Positions 5,729 to 7,401 of a DNA stretch of 7,401 nt are shown here, one piece after another. The DNA comes from Rhodoferax sp. (lineage in GTDB: Bacteria; Pseudomonadota; Gammaproteobacteria; Burkholderiales; Burkholderiaceae_C): positions 1 through 7,401 of the forward strand of contig JAEMRG010000098.1 of the NCBI GenBank assembly GCA_016463455.1, written 5' to 3'. Position 1 is the stretch's first letter. Each line of letters opens with the position of its first letter. The notes under the pieces were generated by a model, which was given only the letters and a program-made list of their open reading frames with translations, was not told where the DNA came from and did not search any database. The translations under genes were made by a program, and so were the position numbers.

Positions 5729-7285
5729 CGTTTTAAAATTTTTAGAAACCTCATTACAGGTTTTACGGGAATCATCCTTCGGGGGTAGCTTGGAACACAC
5801 CTGCTCAAGCTGCGCCGCAAGTTTACGGATCACATCCGCATGCTGACCTTTATCGCTCCAACCCTGAAGCTGTTTGCTCATGCGCTCGAGTACGCGGCTG
5901 TTGCGCTCATAAAAAATCTCAGGGCTAGGGCTTAGTTCACCAATGACGCCGGCCGCTGCTTTCTCAATCCGCGCGCTATCCTGCGGTGCCAACTCGATGA
6001 GCTTGCTTACATAGCCGCTACCCCACTGCATCCGCGTCGCCGGGCCGGCCGACTCTTTCCAAGCGCGCTCGGACCAGTTGAGTGCGCCCTGCTTGTCACC
6101 CCGCTTTTTGGCGTTGGAAGCCAAGACGAGCATGTGGTAGTACGGCGAGATGGCCTTGGGCAGTTCGGCTTTGAGCAAGTTATCAGACTCGTCCAAGAGT
6201 CCGGCCTGTGCGAGCAAATGAGCGGCATTAGGAATGAGAGCTTGGCGCTCATAGGCTTGCGTACTTTCCCGATCGACAGTTGCCACTTCATTGCGAACCT
6301 GCGCAATGAGCGCCGGCGCAATGGCGATGTTGGCATCGTCAGTCGCATCGATACGCGCCAGGTTTAACTTGGCCTGCGTTGCACCCAGGCGGTCCGAGCG
6401 CGATAGTGTCGCATCCTTGCCAAGCCTGTCTAAAGCGGACGACATAGCATTGACCAAAGCAGTGCGATCAGGGCTTGCCTTGGCACTTAGTGCCGCTATC
6501 AAGTCGTTGCCGTAGTTTTGCAATACATCGAAATTCATACGGGTTAAGACCGGATCCGATAACACCTCGCGCATACGAACCAGTGCCTGTTCACGCGCAA
6601 AGGCAGTCGATTTTTCCGTATGCGCACTAATGACCGATTTAAACAACAGCCGCGTACAAGCCTCGCTTTCTAAAGGCAGGCAATTGCGGGCCAAAGTATT
6701 TAATGTGCGGGTGCGCTCTTTGTCAGAAACCAACTGGGCCTGGTCTTGATCCCAGGCATAAAAAGCCAGCTGCCGCCAGGCGGAGGGTTTAAGGCCTGCC
6801 GACTGGGTCCCTAAAGCAGTGGCCAAGGACTCCTTGACCGTACTGCTGGAAGCCAAGGCCAGATCCAGGACCTCGATATAGCGTGCGGCGTCCACTTCAC
6901 CGGGAATCCGCGTTAGTTCGCTGGCATCGGGTTTAAACAAAATCATGGTCGGGTAGCCCCTTACCTTGAATTGCGCGCCCAGTTTTTGGGCACCAGGGCT
7001 GTCCCCGTCTATGTACACCGCGACAAACTGCGTGCTGCGCTCGGCAAAATCGGGGCGGCTAAATACGTCCGCTTTGATTTGATTGCAGGGCGGACACCAC
7101 ACCGCACCCCAATAGAGAAAGACCGGTTTATTACTTTGGCGGGCCTGTGCAAAGATCGGCTCGACATTGGCGCCCTCAGGCTTTATCCAATCGATCGCCG
7201 GGCCTTTTCCCATCGGGGCTTCAGCCGCAGATACATCCGCATGCAAACCGATAATGAAAAGAACGAGGGGGAAAAGTGCACGCAT
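5720..7285 (-). CDS. Exported thioredoxin-fold protein with long helical C-terminal region
   Basis: A 521-residue protein predicted to act in the periplasm. The ATG at 7283-7285 gives a good Sec signal peptide: Arg2, a hydrophobic run LFPLVLFIIGL, and an Ala-rich cleavage zone VSAAEA near residue 20. An in-frame ATG at 7330 would bury that signal behind 15 polar residues, and the frame is open to the window edge, so the start is inferred. The thioredoxin domain covers about residues 40-150, with active site WCPPC (Cys64/Cys67) and the cis-proline in GYPTMILF (Pro112). It resembles DsbD-gamma or Thioredoxin_7-type domains and could reduce or isomerise disulfides. The remaining ~370 residues are Ala/Leu/Lys/Arg-rich and look all-helical, possibly TPR-like (YYHMLVLASNAKKRGDKQGA), with two Cys pairs (LARNCLPLESEAC, and the C-terminal VCSKLPPKDDSRKTC). 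The last codons overlap the left end of the peptidase remnant. Specific role unknown. Confidence 0.85.
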   Translation of the reverse strand: MRALFPLVLFIIGLHADVSAAEAPMGKGPAIDWIKPEGANVEPIFAQARQSNKPVFLYWGAVWCPPCNQIKADVFSRPDFAERSTQFVAVYIDGDSPGAQKLGAQFKVRGYPTMILFKPDASELTRIPGEVDAARYIEVLDLALASSSTVKESLATALGTQSAGLKPSAWRQLAFYAWDQDQAQLVSDKERTRTLNTLARNCLPLESEACTRLLFKSVISAHTEKSTAFAREQALVRMREVLSDPVLTRMNFDVLQNYGNDLIAALSAKASPDRTALVNAMSSALDRLGKDATLSRSDRLGATQAKLNLARIDATDDANIAIAPALIAQVRNEVATVDRESTQAYERQALIPNAAHLLAQAGLLDESDNLLKAELPKAISPYYHMLVLASNAKKRGDKQGALNWSERAWKESAGPATRMQWGSGYVSKLIELAPQDSARIEKAAAGVIGELSPSPEIFYERNSRVLERMSKQLQGWSDKGQHADVIRKLAAQLEQVCSKLPPKDDSRKTCNEVSKNFKTRG

Positions 7286-7401
7286 GATATTGAGGTTCCA
7301 ATAGTCGGCCGAATTGAAAGTTTTTTCCATCGACCTGAGGCCCAGGGAGCAAATACCTCGCGGTAGTGCACGGCGTTGAAGGGAATTAAGGCGCTTTAGC
7401 C
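7286..7401. other. Upstream region of the thioredoxin-fold gene, nothing else recognised
   Basis: No separate gene, clear promoter or terminator is seen in these 116 bases. The minus-strand frame of the thioredoxin-fold gene stays open through them to the window edge, but the extra residues resemble no signal or domain. Whether this is promoter, an N-terminal extension or the end of an upstream operon gene cannot be settled without more sequence. Confidence 0.4.

Overview
The window looks like chromosomal DNA from a betaproteobacterium, most likely Burkholderiales/Comamonadaceae. This rests on GC-rich codon use (GCC, CTG, CGC preferred) and the general look of the proteins. It is an impression from reading, not a database result. 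No mobile element, tRNA, rRNA or CRISPR array was seen.

Layout from left to right: (1) the C-terminal part of a choline-sulfatase-like sulfatase on the + strand (1-843, 5' end outside the window). (2) Converging on it, a two-gene minus-strand operon: a GMC-family FAD alcohol dehydrogenase (2395-4035) followed 48 bases later by an NAD(P)-dependent aldehyde dehydrogenase (904-2346). A strong hairpin (866-901) fills the space between the sulfatase and the aldehyde dehydrogenase. (3) Diverging from the GMC gene, a mandelate-racemase-type enolase-superfamily enzyme on the + strand (4146-5321). The AT-rich divergent promoter region holds a perfect 9-bp inverted repeat (4114-4139), a likely operator for both directions. 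(4) What looks like a 400-base intergenic gap (about 5335-5728) is the decayed remnant of an S9 (prolyl oligopeptidase) family peptidase gene on the minus strand. It is cut at both ends and broken by at least two single-base frameshifts. (5) An exported thioredoxin-fold protein with a CPPC active site and a long helical C-terminal part (5720-7285, minus strand). The last ~115 bases hold its upstream region.

The oxidoreductase pair fits sequential oxidation of an alcohol to an aldehyde and then a carboxylic acid. The divergent enolase-superfamily enzyme would racemise, epimerise or dehydrate a carboxylate, so genes 2 and 3 look like a small co-regulated catabolic module of unknown substrate. 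The neighbouring choline-O-sulfatase raises the idea of a choline/betaine link. However, the aldehyde dehydrogenase resembles succinate-semialdehyde dehydrogenases more than betaine aldehyde dehydrogenase, and the enolase-type enzyme has no role in the classical bet pathway. No regulator or transporter lies inside the window. The most notable observations are the divergent operator and the hidden peptidase pseudogene.
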